From Candidatus Gastranaerophilales bacterium (GTDB taxonomy: Bacteria; Cyanobacteriota; Vampirovibrionia; Gastranaerophilales; Gastranaerophilaceae), in assembly GCA_947857085.1 (NCBI GenBank), contig CANUDF010000013.1, positions 1 through 34,171 of the forward strand: DNA of 34,171 nucleotides, read 5' to 3'. Shown here piece after piece: positions 1-8,321 of this stretch. Within the stretch, counting starts at the first letter, position 1; each line of letters opens with the position of its first letter. Below the pieces are notes generated by a model. The model made no database searches. It was not told the DNA's origin and was given only the letters and a program-made list of their open reading frames with translations. The translations under genes and the position numbers were made by a program.

Positions 1-849
1 ACTATGAATACTCAACAAACTCTTGCTGGATACAAAAACACTGAAGATTTTGTTAACGAGTTAAGTAAACACTTTAAAATTACTAAAATCTGTAAGAATA
101 ACGAGTTAACTTCTTGTTTTAACGATAAAGTTTATTGGGGTTCTGATAATGAAGAAATTGAAATTGCTGATATTAAAACTGCTAAGAACTTTGGGCAGGA
201 TGATTGGGATACAAATGTAGTCGGTGTTCAGTTTGCTAACGGTACTACCGGGTTAATAGCATACAATCCTACTACAGAATGTCACCAAGACCCATACAGT
301 AACCAAATTACAGGAACCTCATGCCTTGCTATATTATATGACACGTCTGGACATAAAAATCCTAACACCAGTGGGAAAGACTTAAGAAGTATTAATGTCA
401 CAAGCTTGGGCAGCAGTAATTGTTATATGGAAGTTAAAGGCATTTGTATTGCAAACGCACCGTTCATACCTGCTTCATTAACATATGATGAGTGCATACA
501 AAGACAAAACGAACTTGGTATAAAAAATTGTATAGCAGATGAAGATGACAACTGGGGTGGCGCTGTAAAAAAATGCAAAGATGCAGGAAAACGTCTTCCA
601 ACCATGGCGGAGCTTGGAAAAATAGCTGCATATATATACAATGTACCGAGCATAGGAGAACAAGAATTTCTAGAGGTAACAAGAGACGAGGACAAGGTTT
701 CTCTTCTGCTTGGATTCCAATTAGCAACACCTTTTGCTTTTTGGTCAGAGCAATCAACATCGAGCAGAATGTTTGATCCAGCCGGTACATACTTTCTCTC
801 CTCTCTTACCCGCAGAAGTCAGCTTTTTGCCGTTTGCGTTAGTGATTAA
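1..849 (+). CDS. Prepilin-like surface protein, 5' end missing
   Basis: This is the C-terminal ~282 residues of a type IV pilin/type II secretion pseudopilin-like protein. The frame is open from base 1. The first Met (base 4) aligns with an internal Met of the paralogue at 26963-28012, so the leader, the FTLAEV cleavage site and the hydrophobic helix lie before the window. Blocks shared with the paralogue include MNTQQTLAGYKNT, a GVQFANG segment and DPYSNQITG followed by SCLAILYDTSG and NTSGKDLRS. Paired cysteines (KIC...TSCF, C...SC) suggest disulfides in an exported domain. The C-terminus has GKRLPTMAEL, later FAFWSEQ and a final AVCV. That pattern resembles DUF1566/Fib_succ_major (C-type-lectin-like) domains, which is inference. 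Probable role: fibre subunit or adhesin outside the cell. A terminator hairpin follows. Confidence 0.8.
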   Translation, partial: TMNTQQTLAGYKNTEDFVNELSKHFKITKICKNNELTSCFNDKVYWGSDNEEIEIADIKTAKNFGQDDWDTNVVGVQFANGTTGLIAYNPTTECHQDPYSNQITGTSCLAILYDTSGHKNPNTSGKDLRSINVTSLGSSNCYMEVKGICIANAPFIPASLTYDECIQRQNELGIKNCIADEDDNWGGAVKKCKDAGKRLPTMAELGKIAAYIYNVPSIGEQEFLEVTRDEDKVSLLLGFQLATPFAFWSEQSTSSRMFDPAGTYFLSSLTRRSQLFAVCVSD

Positions 850-875
850 TTGTAAATAATTATTAATAAAATAGC

Positions 876-918
876 AACTCCTTTTGTGTTTGAGGTTTAA
901 ACTACAAAAGGAGTTTTT
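876..918 (+). terminator. Terminator-like hairpin overlapping the next gene's Shine-Dalgarno
   Basis: A perfect 12-bp stem, AACTCCTTTTGT (876-887) with ACAAAAGGAGTT (904-915), is followed by T916-T918. It fits a terminator for the prepilin-like gene. The 3' arm also contains AGGAG, 7-8 nt before the ATG at 921, so the folded stem would hide the ribosome-binding site of the next gene in any read-through transcript. Confidence 0.7.
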
Positions 919-920
919 GT

Positions 921-1541
921 ATGCAGGTGGATTCCGCAGGTAATGTCAATTTCACAAGTGTTATTCCTGTTAAGGTTATAAGTAAGAATGAAGAAATTCT
1001 TGACGCAAGAATAGTTCAAAAAGCCTGCCGTGAAGCAATAAAAGCTATTGCCGGTCCACTCCAGGCCAATCCACAGTATAAACCGGCAGCAGCTCAGCTT
1101 GCTGTTATGGATCCTGACTATAGATATGCACGTGCACTTTTTGGTTATAAAAGCTGTATTCCAGGTCAGCAATCAAATATATCCAACTTTTTTAAAATTA
1201 TTTATGATAGGAACAATAAAGGATACATAGTAACCGGAAAAGAATCCGATAGAATGTCCTTACTAGGCAAAGCTTACGGAAAAACTAAAAAATCCTGTAA
1301 ATATGGTTTATTGAATCCTGATGAAATTAAGCTTGCACGCGATAACTATTGGAAATATATAGCTGAAATAGGAAATAATTTGAGTTTACGCATTAAAGAA
1401 GCATTTTCTTCGGCAACACGGGAAAAATTAGGCAACTTTCAACAAATGGAAGTACATATCAAGACCAAACCAATAAAAATTAAAGGTATAGATGATACTA
1501 AAGTTACGCTGGAAAATATAACTTTCAGCGATAAAATATAG
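921..1541 (+). CDS. Hypothetical protein with N-terminal NFTS motif
   Basis: A 206-residue protein of no family I can name. There is no signal peptide or membrane span; it is basic and mostly hydrophilic. The start ATG at 921 is supported by AGGAG 7-8 nt upstream. The short N-terminal segment MQVDSAGNVNFTSVIPVKV resembles other proteins in this window that begin with a polar tail and then F-[TSG]-x (10903, 21782 and 23363 starts). The middle is tyrosine- and lysine-rich (YRYARALFGYKSC, YGKTKKSCKYG). It lies alone between a terminator hairpin and the flavoprotein gene 86 bp downstream. It is probably a lineage-restricted gene of unknown role. Confidence 0.7.
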   Translation: MQVDSAGNVNFTSVIPVKVISKNEEILDARIVQKACREAIKAIAGPLQANPQYKPAAAQLAVMDPDYRYARALFGYKSCIPGQQSNISNFFKIIYDRNNKGYIVTGKESDRMSLLGKAYGKTKKSCKYGLLNPDEIKLARDNYWKYIAEIGNNLSLRIKEAFSSATREKLGNFQQMEVHIKTKPIKIKGIDDTKVTLENITFSDKI

Positions 1542-1627
1542 GTTAACAAAAACTTCACAAAGTCTTTTAAAAATAATTTCTTTAGGTTATATTTATCAGG
1601 TTGACATATTAAACACTGGAGAGAAAG

Positions 1628-3004
1628 ATGTATAACGTAGCAATTATAGGAGCAGGCCCTGCAGGAATTTTCGCGGCACTTGAAGTAACAAAATTAAGAC
1701 CAGATTGGAAAGTAATTCTTGTTGAAAAAGGACAAAAGATAGAAAACAGGAAATGTCCTTTACGTGAAGGTTCACCTAAATGTATAAATTGCAGACGCTG
1801 CGGCCTGTTATGCGGCTGGGGCGGAGCCGGTGCATTTTCTGATGGTAAGCTTACGCTCACTCCTGATGTTGGCGGTCATCTTGTTGACTATATGTCCAGA
1901 CAAAATGCTGAAGAATTAATTGATTATTCTGATAAATTGTACCTTGATTTTGGTGCAACCGAAGAAGTTTTCGGTACTGATATGAAAACGTTCCAAGAAC
2001 TTGAACATCAAGCTGTACTTGCAGAATTAAAACTTGTTCATTCACCGGTAAGACATTTAGGAACAGAAAGAAGTCTTGATGTTTTAAAGGCAATGCAGGA
2101 TTATCTGAACGAAAGAATTACAATTTTAAACAATGTTTCTGCTGACAGTTTAATTGTTGAATGCGAACAGGTAAAAGGTATTAAATTAAGCAACGGCGAA
2201 ACTATTTGTGCTGAATACACTATTATAGCACCGGGCAGAGAAGGTGCTGACTGGTTAACCCAGGAATTTGCAAAACATAAAATCGGTATGGTTAACAATG
2301 CTGTTGACGTAGGGGTTCGTGTTGAGCTTCCCGCACCGGTGTTTGAACCATTGACTTCAAAATTATACGAATCAAAATTGATTTATCACTCACCGACATT
2401 CGGCGATGAAGTTCGAACTTTCTGTATGAATCCGAACGGTGAAGTTGTGCAGGAAAACTACAGCGGTATTGCTACTGTTAATGGTCACAGTTATGCAAAT
2501 TATAAAACACCTAATACTAACTTTGCACTTCTTGTAAGTGAGAAATTTACAGAACCGTTCAAAGAACCTATTCAGTATGGACAGCACATTGCAAGACTTG
2601 CAAATATGCTCGGTGGCGGAATTTTAGTGCAGCGTTTCGGAGATTTACTTGACGGACGCCGTTCTACTCCGGAAAGAATTAAAGCAAGCGTAATCACACC
2701 GACATTAACCTGCGCTACTCCGGGTGATTTGAGCCTTGTAATTCCTTACAGACAAATGACAAGTATTAAAGAAATGCTTTTTGCTCTTGATAAAGTTGCA
2801 CCGGGAACTGCGTCACGATATACACTGCTTTACGGTATTGAAGTTAAATTCTATTCTGCAAGAGTAAAATTAACGAACGAACTTGAAACTGAGGGCGTTA
2901 AAAACTTATTTGCAATCGGCGACGGTGCTGGTGTTACAAGAGGTCTTATTCAGGCATCCGCATCAGGTGTTCATGTTGCAAGAACTATTTGCTCACGCGG
3001 TTAA
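1628..3004 (+). CDS. FAD-dependent dehydrogenase, COG2509 type
   Basis: A 458-residue flavoprotein. The N-terminus has a beta-alpha-beta dinucleotide fold with GAGPAG at residues 8-13 and the acidic end VEKG near 35-38. A cysteine cluster follows (KCPLREG...CINCRRCGLLCGWGG), then GAFSDGKL, characteristic of the uncharacterised FAD-dependent dehydrogenases of COG2509. A C-terminal FAD motif, FAIGDGAGVTRGLIQASASG, closes the domain. It is expected to be a soluble cytoplasmic oxidoreductase; the substrate is unknown. The start at 1628 has GGAG seven bases upstream. The cysteine cluster could bind a metal or an Fe-S centre, but this is not shown. It ends 19 bp before the histidine kinase, so the two may be cotranscribed. 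Confidence 0.88.
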   Translation: MYNVAIIGAGPAGIFAALEVTKLRPDWKVILVEKGQKIENRKCPLREGSPKCINCRRCGLLCGWGGAGAFSDGKLTLTPDVGGHLVDYMSRQNAEELIDYSDKLYLDFGATEEVFGTDMKTFQELEHQAVLAELKLVHSPVRHLGTERSLDVLKAMQDYLNERITILNNVSADSLIVECEQVKGIKLSNGETICAEYTIIAPGREGADWLTQEFAKHKIGMVNNAVDVGVRVELPAPVFEPLTSKLYESKLIYHSPTFGDEVRTFCMNPNGEVVQENYSGIATVNGHSYANYKTPNTNFALLVSEKFTEPFKEPIQYGQHIARLANMLGGGILVQRFGDLLDGRRSTPERIKASVITPTLTCATPGDLSLVIPYRQMTSIKEMLFALDKVAPGTASRYTLLYGIEVKFYSARVKLTNELETEGVKNLFAIGDGAGVTRGLIQASASGVHVARTICSRG

Positions 3005-3023
3005 ATAATGGTATAATTTATAT

Positions 3024-4796
3024 ATGGATAAAAAAGTAAGTCTAACAACCCAAAACCGATTGATAATTTTCGGGCTTATTTTAAGTACATTGCTGATTAT
3101 GGCAATAGCAATTTTCTCTGTCTTAAATATTCAGAAAAAATTAAATGAGGGTTACCAGAACTTTGGTCAGGTCATATCTAAAACACTAGCAATTGAAAGT
3201 AATGAACTTACCAAAAATATTCCGGATACAGATATTTACAATACCTTGAAAACACATACTGATACAATTCTTAAAAGCCATAATGATATTGTTTTTATTG
3301 AATTCACGGATAAAGACGGCAATATAATTTATTCAGGCAAAAACGAATCTCATAAAAGTACAAAACGCCCGAATATAACAGTCAGTTCACCATTAACTGA
3401 TGTAATAAACAACTCCCCTATCGGCTCTGTAACCGTCGGTTTATCTGGAAATATTATCAGCGAAATTTCTTCTACAACCCGCGCATCACTGCTTTTTGTT
3501 TTTGCGGTTGCATGGCTTGTTTTCGCATTTGTTATTCTTATAAATACATACCTTATTACCAGAGAATTAAGAATATTACATGATGGTGTACAAAAAATTT
3601 CATCAGGAAATTTCGGTTACAAAATTGAAGGTGAAAATGTTAGTAATGAAGTTCAGGAACTGTTTAACTCTTTCAATGATATGTCTGCACGCCTGCATTT
3701 ATATGAAGAGCAAAATATTGAGCAGTTAACGCTTGAAAGGAATAAACTGGAAGCTGTTCTTATGAGTATTGCAAACGGCGTTGTTGTTTGTGACAACAAT
3801 GATATGGTAGTTCTTGTCAACAATCACGCACAAAACCTTCTGGAAGTTACTGAAGATCAAATGCTTAATACCGAAATCCAAAATTATATCGATACTGAAG
3901 GGAATTTCTGCTTTAAAGATAAAATTGAAGAATTTAAATCAAGCGAAAATAAGTTTGTAACCTTTAACATTAATGTTGACAAAAGAGTAATTAAATCAAT
4001 TATTTCACCGATGTACACAAGAAGCGGCGATTATGTCGGTTATATAATTGTGTTGATTGATATTACAAGAGAAACAGAAATGGATTTGATGCGGTCACAA
4101 TTTATTTCAAATGTGTCGCATGAATTAAGAACACCGGTAACTGTTTTGAGAAGCTATATTGACACACTTTACCACTTAGGAAACGAATTTGATTATGAAA
4201 CACAAAAAGAATTTATCGGTACAATAAACAATGAAATCATAAGATTAAATAATATGGTCAATGATATACTTGATTTTTCAAGACTGGATGCTGATGTAGA
4301 GTTGGAAAAAACATTCAATGATATTACACAGCTTGTTGAAAATTGTGTAAATCAAATTCAGATACTTGCAGAAGAAAAGAAAGTGACTATAGAAATATCA
4401 AAAGATGATGATATTCCTGAAATTCTATGCCACTATGACAGCATAGAACGCGCGTTAAGAAACCTTTTGTCTAATGCAATAAAATATTCTCCGGAAGGTA
4501 AAAAAATTCGCGTACACCTCTCTAAACAGCCTGAAAATAATCAAATAACATTGACTGTTCAAGATGAAGGCTGCGGTATTGCTCCTGAATTTCAAAAGAA
4601 AATTTTCGACAGATTTTTCCGTGTCGAAAATGATACCCATACAATTAAAGGCACAGGTTTAGGTTTACACCTTGTCAAAACGACTATTGAAAAACACCAC
4701 AATGGTGCAGTATTTGTTCATTCAAAAATAGGTGAAGGTTCAACATTTGGGTTCACTCTGCCAATAAATGATGAAGCCTTAATTGCGCAAAAATAA
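3024..4796 (+). CDS. Membrane sensor histidine kinase (HAMP-PAS-HisKA-HATPase)
   Basis: A 590-residue sensor kinase. Hydrophobic segments at about 13-35 and 154-177 flank a ~120-residue extracytoplasmic sensor region. A HAMP linker (about 178-230) and a PAS domain (about 239-350) follow. The HisKA motif has the phospho-acceptor His366 in SHELRTP. The ATPase domain has the N box (NLLSNAIKYSP, 480-490), DEGCGIAP (514-521), FDRFFR and KGTGLGLHL (542-550). All catalytic motifs are intact, so an active kinase is expected. The layout matches WalK/VicK and the cyanobacterial NblS/Hik33 group, which is inference. No response regulator is nearby, so the partner must be encoded elsewhere. It converges with the TPR gene with one base between stop codons. 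Confidence 0.92.
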   Translation: MDKKVSLTTQNRLIIFGLILSTLLIMAIAIFSVLNIQKKLNEGYQNFGQVISKTLAIESNELTKNIPDTDIYNTLKTHTDTILKSHNDIVFIEFTDKDGNIIYSGKNESHKSTKRPNITVSSPLTDVINNSPIGSVTVGLSGNIISEISSTTRASLLFVFAVAWLVFAFVILINTYLITRELRILHDGVQKISSGNFGYKIEGENVSNEVQELFNSFNDMSARLHLYEEQNIEQLTLERNKLEAVLMSIANGVVVCDNNDMVVLVNNHAQNLLEVTEDQMLNTEIQNYIDTEGNFCFKDKIEEFKSSENKFVTFNINVDKRVIKSIISPMYTRSGDYVGYIIVLIDITRETEMDLMRSQFISNVSHELRTPVTVLRSYIDTLYHLGNEFDYETQKEFIGTINNEIIRLNNMVNDILDFSRLDADVELEKTFNDITQLVENCVNQIQILAEEKKVTIEISKDDDIPEILCHYDSIERALRNLLSNAIKYSPEGKKIRVHLSKQPENNQITLTVQDEGCGIAPEFQKKIFDRFFRVENDTHTIKGTGLGLHLVKTTIEKHHNGAVFVHSKIGEGSTFGFTLPINDEALIAQK

Positions 4797-4797
4797 A

Positions 4798-6384
4798 TTA
4801 ATCAAATAGTCCGTTTATTTTATCAACAATATCCTGCGGGTCAATTTCGCCTGTAACTTTGTTTATATCCTGAGCTATTTGATAAAGTTTAGCCGCCTCA
4901 ATTTTATCACCGGTAATTGCAATACAACGCGCAAGATTAAAGTGGGCCAGAGCATAATTTGGGTTGCATTCAACCGATTTTTTAAAAAGTTCCATTGCTT
5001 TTTGCACCCTGCCAAGATCATCAAGATAAATTACGCCGAGATTGTTGTAAGCAATGTCATAATTATTATCATATTCAATTGCAAGCTCATATTCTTTAAT
5101 TGCTTCATCAATATCGCCTTTACCCCAGTACAAAAATCCTAAGTTGCAGTGAATTTTAGCATTTTCAGGTTCTAAATCAAGTGCATTTCTATAAACAGCA
5201 AGTGCATTATTATAATCTTCTTTATCGTAAAATGCGCTACCCAGATTAATATAAATATCAATATCTTCCGGAGTTAAAAGGTAAGCACTCTGATAAGAAC
5301 TTATTGCAGCGTTTAAGTCTGATTTTGCTTCCTGATAAACATATCCTAATGTTTGATTAATAACACTTGTCCATTGTTTATTAGGATTTAACGTAACAGC
5401 AGTTTGAAAATGAGATACAGCGGCATCAGCATCACCTTTTATATACAGAATATTTGCCAAATTTGAATGAAATTCCGGAATATTAGGCATGATTTGTATA
5501 AGTTTTTCATAAATTTCAACAGCACTGTCATAATCGCCTAACTCTTCATATGCCTGACATAAGTGGCGGTAAGCAGAAATATTTAAACTATCAAGCCAGA
5601 TTGCCATCTTATATTCTGTAATAGCATTATCAAACTGACCGACGGAACGGTAAATATCACCTAAAAGGCAGTACAGCGGTACAAATCCCGGAGCCTTTTC
5701 TATTGCATCAATATAAATATCAATTGCCTCCTTCAAACCGCGGGTCTGAACTCGATAAAATCCTTTTATAAGAATAGGCATGAATTTCAAATAAGACAAT
5801 GAACGGCATACATTTTTTACTGCTAACATATCAAACGGAAGTGTCAGCCAGGATAAGAATAGTTCAAAATAAGCCTTCATAGTTGTCTTGAAACATCTGA
5901 AAGATGACACCCTGTATAAAGAATACAAAAGATAATGAGCAGAAGAATTTCTAAAAGGTTTAAATTTAATAGCCTTTTTAGCATTCAAAGAAGCTTCTAA
6001 GAAACGGGCTTTTTTGGTATAGGTTTCTGCGAGTAAATAATAAGCCTTAGCAAATTTTTGATTTTGAGAAACAGCCATATCTAAATAATTTATTGCCTTA
6101 TCCAAATCGCCTTTATAATATTGAGCCTGACCTATTTTAAAGTAAATTTCAGCAGAATCAATATATGTTTCTAATGCCCTCTGATACTCGGTAATAGCTT
6201 CATCAATATACTGGCATGAGTTATAAATATCTAAATGCCAGGCTAAAAATAAATCGCCCAGACGAACATGTAAGTCTGCATTTGTGGGGTCATTCTGCAA
6301 ACCTATTTGACATAGCTCAATTGCCGATTTAACATTACCAGTCTTGAATTCTTTATTTATCTTTTTCTCTAATAGCTTATCCAT
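4798..6384 (-). CDS. Tetratricopeptide repeat protein
   Basis: A 528-residue protein made almost entirely of TPR units, about 12 by eye. Four lie in residues ~3-140, followed by a non-TPR hydrophobic linker (about 145-210), then about eight from ~215 to the end. Clear units have the pattern INLGSAFYDKEDYNNALAVY and CNLGFLYWGKGDIDEAIKEY. There is no signal peptide. TPR arrays are protein-binding scaffolds; the partner cannot be read from the sequence. The ATG at 6384 has no Shine-Dalgarno, but TATTAT sits five bases upstream, which suggests a leaderless mRNA. The 3' end abuts the histidine kinase stop with no hairpin between them. Confidence 0.9.
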   Translation of the reverse strand: MDKLLEKKINKEFKTGNVKSAIELCQIGLQNDPTNADLHVRLGDLFLAWHLDIYNSCQYIDEAITEYQRALETYIDSAEIYFKIGQAQYYKGDLDKAINYLDMAVSQNQKFAKAYYLLAETYTKKARFLEASLNAKKAIKFKPFRNSSAHYLLYSLYRVSSFRCFKTTMKAYFELFLSWLTLPFDMLAVKNVCRSLSYLKFMPILIKGFYRVQTRGLKEAIDIYIDAIEKAPGFVPLYCLLGDIYRSVGQFDNAITEYKMAIWLDSLNISAYRHLCQAYEELGDYDSAVEIYEKLIQIMPNIPEFHSNLANILYIKGDADAAVSHFQTAVTLNPNKQWTSVINQTLGYVYQEAKSDLNAAISSYQSAYLLTPEDIDIYINLGSAFYDKEDYNNALAVYRNALDLEPENAKIHCNLGFLYWGKGDIDEAIKEYELAIEYDNNYDIAYNNLGVIYLDDLGRVQKAMELFKKSVECNPNYALAHFNLARCIAITGDKIEAAKLYQIAQDINKVTGEIDPQDIVDKINGLFD

Positions 6385-6389
6385 AGTGT

Positions 6390-6395
6390 ATAATA
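6390..6395 (-). promoter_or_regulatory. Candidate -10 box for a leaderless TPR transcript
   Basis: On the minus strand TATTAT is followed by ACACT and then the ATG at 6384. Transcription starting 6-7 nt after the hexamer would begin at or next to the A of the start codon. TTTACT, 18 bp upstream, is a partial -35 match. No purine-rich ribosome-binding site is present. Confidence 0.45.
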
Positions 6396-6520
6396 ATATT
6401 TTAAATAACTTTCAGTAAAAATGCAAGTTGTTAATTAAATAACCTGAATTTCTAATTTTGAAGAAAAAAATATAACCATACTACTATATAACAAAGAATG
6501 AGTACTTCACAGACAAAGTT

Positions 6521-6542
6521 CCTTACTATTAAAGTAAGGAGA
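6521..6542 (+). promoter_or_regulatory. Hairpin covering the Shine-Dalgarno of the sigma factor gene
   Basis: CCTTACT (6521-6527), loop ATTAA, then AGTAAGG (6533-6539) form a perfect 7-bp stem. The Shine-Dalgarno AAGGAG (6537-6542) overlaps the 3' arm, and ATG follows at 6548. The folded form would lower translation of the sigma factor. There is no T run, so it is not a terminator. Confidence 0.5.
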
Positions 6543-6547
6543 AACGC

Positions 6548-7138
6548 ATGACAGGAAGCAAGCTTCAATATAAAAAAATTTCGCTTGAAGAACTTGTTGT
6601 CTTATCACAGAAAGATGATTTGAAAGCTCTTGAAGAACTTATCAGGCGTGAACAAAAAAATGTATTTGCGGCATTCTCTTATCTAAGCAAAAAACGTGAG
6701 AATGTTGCAGACTTAACGCAGGAGGCGTTATTGAGGGTTGCAAGAAATATACATTCACTAAAAAATCCAAAAAATTTTAAAAGCTGGCTTAATCAAATTA
6801 TATCAAACTTATTCTATGATGAACTAAGAAAAAAACAACGAAGACCTGACATAATTTCAATTGATGAAGAAGAAGATGAAAATTCTATAAAAACGCAGCT
6901 TCCTGATAAAAAATGTAAACCGCATGAAAAATGCCTTTCTTCAGAATTAGAACAAATTATAAAAGAAGCAATTTTAGATTTACCGGAACAATTTCGTATA
7001 GCAATAATTCTCAGAGAATTACAGGGGTTAAGTTATGAAGAAATCGCAGAGGTGACAAATTCAAGCGTAGGTACCGTGAAATCAAGAATTGCACGTGCAC
7101 GCGGCAAACTACAGGATGGATTGAAATCATATATATAG
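6548..7138 (+). CDS. ECF-family RNA polymerase sigma factor
   Basis: A 196-residue sigma-70 family protein with region 2 at about 20-100 (DLTQEALLRVARNIHSLKN, then FKSWLNQIISNLFYDELRKK) and region 4 at about 138-190 (LPEQFRIAIILRELQGLSYEEIAEV, then GTVKSRIARARGKL, the helix-turn-helix). Regions 1.1 and 3 are absent, as expected of group 4 (ECF) sigma factors. It directs RNA polymerase to a stress- or envelope-type regulon that cannot be named from this sequence. The next gene, 10 bp downstream, encodes a membrane zinc-finger protein and is its likely anti-sigma factor. An acidic run (DEEEDENS) sits in the linker. AAGGAG supports the start. Confidence 0.92.
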   Translation: MTGSKLQYKKISLEELVVLSQKDDLKALEELIRREQKNVFAAFSYLSKKRENVADLTQEALLRVARNIHSLKNPKNFKSWLNQIISNLFYDELRKKQRRPDIISIDEEEDENSIKTQLPDKKCKPHEKCLSSELEQIIKEAILDLPEQFRIAIILRELQGLSYEEIAEVTNSSVGTVKSRIARARGKLQDGLKSYI

Positions 7139-7148
7139 GAGAATAAAA

Positions 7149-7685
7149 ATGCAAAATGAATTGACTTGTAATCAGGTACTGGCATTAATGAGTTTCTACG
7201 TAGAAGATAAATTAAATTACCGGCTAAAAGAATACGTTGATGAGCATTTGAGGCAATGTCCCAAATGCAGGGGAGTTTACATGCAATCTAAAAAAATAAT
7301 GCATCATATCATGAGCTTAACTAATGAAAGCAATAAAGAAAGCCCTTACGTTACTAAACAATATAAGGATTTCAAAAATAATTTGTCAGCCTACATTGAT
7401 AATGAACTTGATGAACACGAAAGTATTAGAATTAAAAAAATAGCAATATCAAACCCCATTGCAAGAAAAGATCTTGAAGATATGTACACTTTCAAACGAT
7501 TATTACACAATTCCTTTGATAAAACAAAAAATGAATGGAAAAGTGATTACTCAAAATATATTGTAAATCAAGTTAATAATGATGCAGAAAAATCATACAT
7601 AGATCCATTTTTTAAAGTAATAGGAGCATTTATGACTCTTATTAGTATAATTATTCTTGGTTTTGCCGCAACATTATATTTTTAA
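7149..7685 (+). CDS. Membrane-anchored zinc-finger anti-sigma factor
   Basis: A 178-residue protein. The N-terminal ~45 residues match the zf-HC2/ZAS anti-sigma fold: TCNQVLALMSFYVEDKL, then HLRQCPKC, giving the H-x3-C-x2-C zinc site. Residues ~75-115 look like a second copy (LSAYIDNELDEHESIRIKK) that has lost the cysteines. One membrane span lies near the C-terminus (about 156-177, FMTLISIIILGFAATLYF). It is expected to hold the upstream sigma factor at the inner membrane until a signal releases it. No signal-sensing extracytoplasmic domain follows the span, so sensing may be cytoplasmic or in the membrane. Its 3' end overlaps the convergent gene by 12 nt. Confidence 0.85.
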   Translation: MQNELTCNQVLALMSFYVEDKLNYRLKEYVDEHLRQCPKCRGVYMQSKKIMHHIMSLTNESNKESPYVTKQYKDFKNNLSAYIDNELDEHESIRIKKIAISNPIARKDLEDMYTFKRLLHNSFDKTKNEWKSDYSKYIVNQVNNDAEKSYIDPFFKVIGAFMTLISIIILGFAATLYF

Positions 7686-8321
7686 ATTACTGCTGCTTCT
7701 GTTAGAAAACTTCATAGCAGCATATTTTTGATAAGTGTCCATTGATATACCTCTGGGGCTTTTCAATCTTTCCTGCTCTAATTTATTTAATTGTGCAAGA
7801 TTTTTTTGCTGCCTGTCAGCTGCATACTTATTTCTCAATACCGGAGTTATAATATTACAGGACAAAATTGAACCTAATGTCATACCAATAACATCAACAC
7901 CATTTTTAAAGCTTTTATATTCATCCTTTATGACGTCATAATTCGCCATGCTTTCAATATTAAATTTAGTTTGTCCCAAACCTTTTTCTACATTCAAACC
8001 TGTTTTAGATAGAAATTCTCTTATTTTAGGATTGGCCAATTTACCGGTAGAAACGAGTTTTGATGAAAAATTTTTAATTGCACTGGTTACAAGGAAAAAT
8101 GAAAGTACATTTATAGCACCATCGCTAATCTCCTGCGGTATTAAAAACATTTTTTGTTCTTTAGGTATTTTATCATTTACAGCTATAGCAACGACTTGAG
8201 CGGCAGAAGATAAAAACCAGCCTAAAACGCCTGTATATATAAGCATCTTGGCAGGATTTGGCCCGTACTTTGTTAATATTGTATTTTTAAAATTAAGAAA
8301 GAGTTTATTTGGATTTATCAT
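7674..8321 (-). CDS. Hypothetical multi-span membrane protein
   Basis: A 215-residue protein of unknown function. Likely membrane spans are at about 25-49 (AKMLIYTGVLGWFLSSAAQVV), 65-85 and 142-160. The C-terminal ~50 residues are charged and helical (KYAADRQQKNLAQLNKLEQERLK). The ATG at 8321 follows AAGGAGGAG with good spacing, so it is preferred over an upstream in-frame TTG at 8342. The start lies inside the end of the upstream gene (17-nt overlap), implying coupled translation of the two membrane proteins. The 3' end overlaps the anti-sigma gene on the other strand. Confidence 0.75.
   Translation of the reverse strand: MINPNKLFLNFKNTILTKYGPNPAKMLIYTGVLGWFLSSAAQVVAIAVNDKIPKEQKMFLIPQEISDGAINVLSFFLVTSAIKNFSSKLVSTGKLANPKIREFLSKTGLNVEKGLGQTKFNIESMANYDVIKDEYKSFKNGVDVIGMTLGSILSCNIITPVLRNKYAADRQQKNLAQLNKLEQERLKSPRGISMDTYQKYAAMKFSNRSSSNLKI

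Noticed and set aside
1600-1627. TTGACA just upstream of the flavoprotein gene
   Set aside because: A -10 box at 16-18 bp would fall on the ribosome site and start codon, and no matching hexamer is there.
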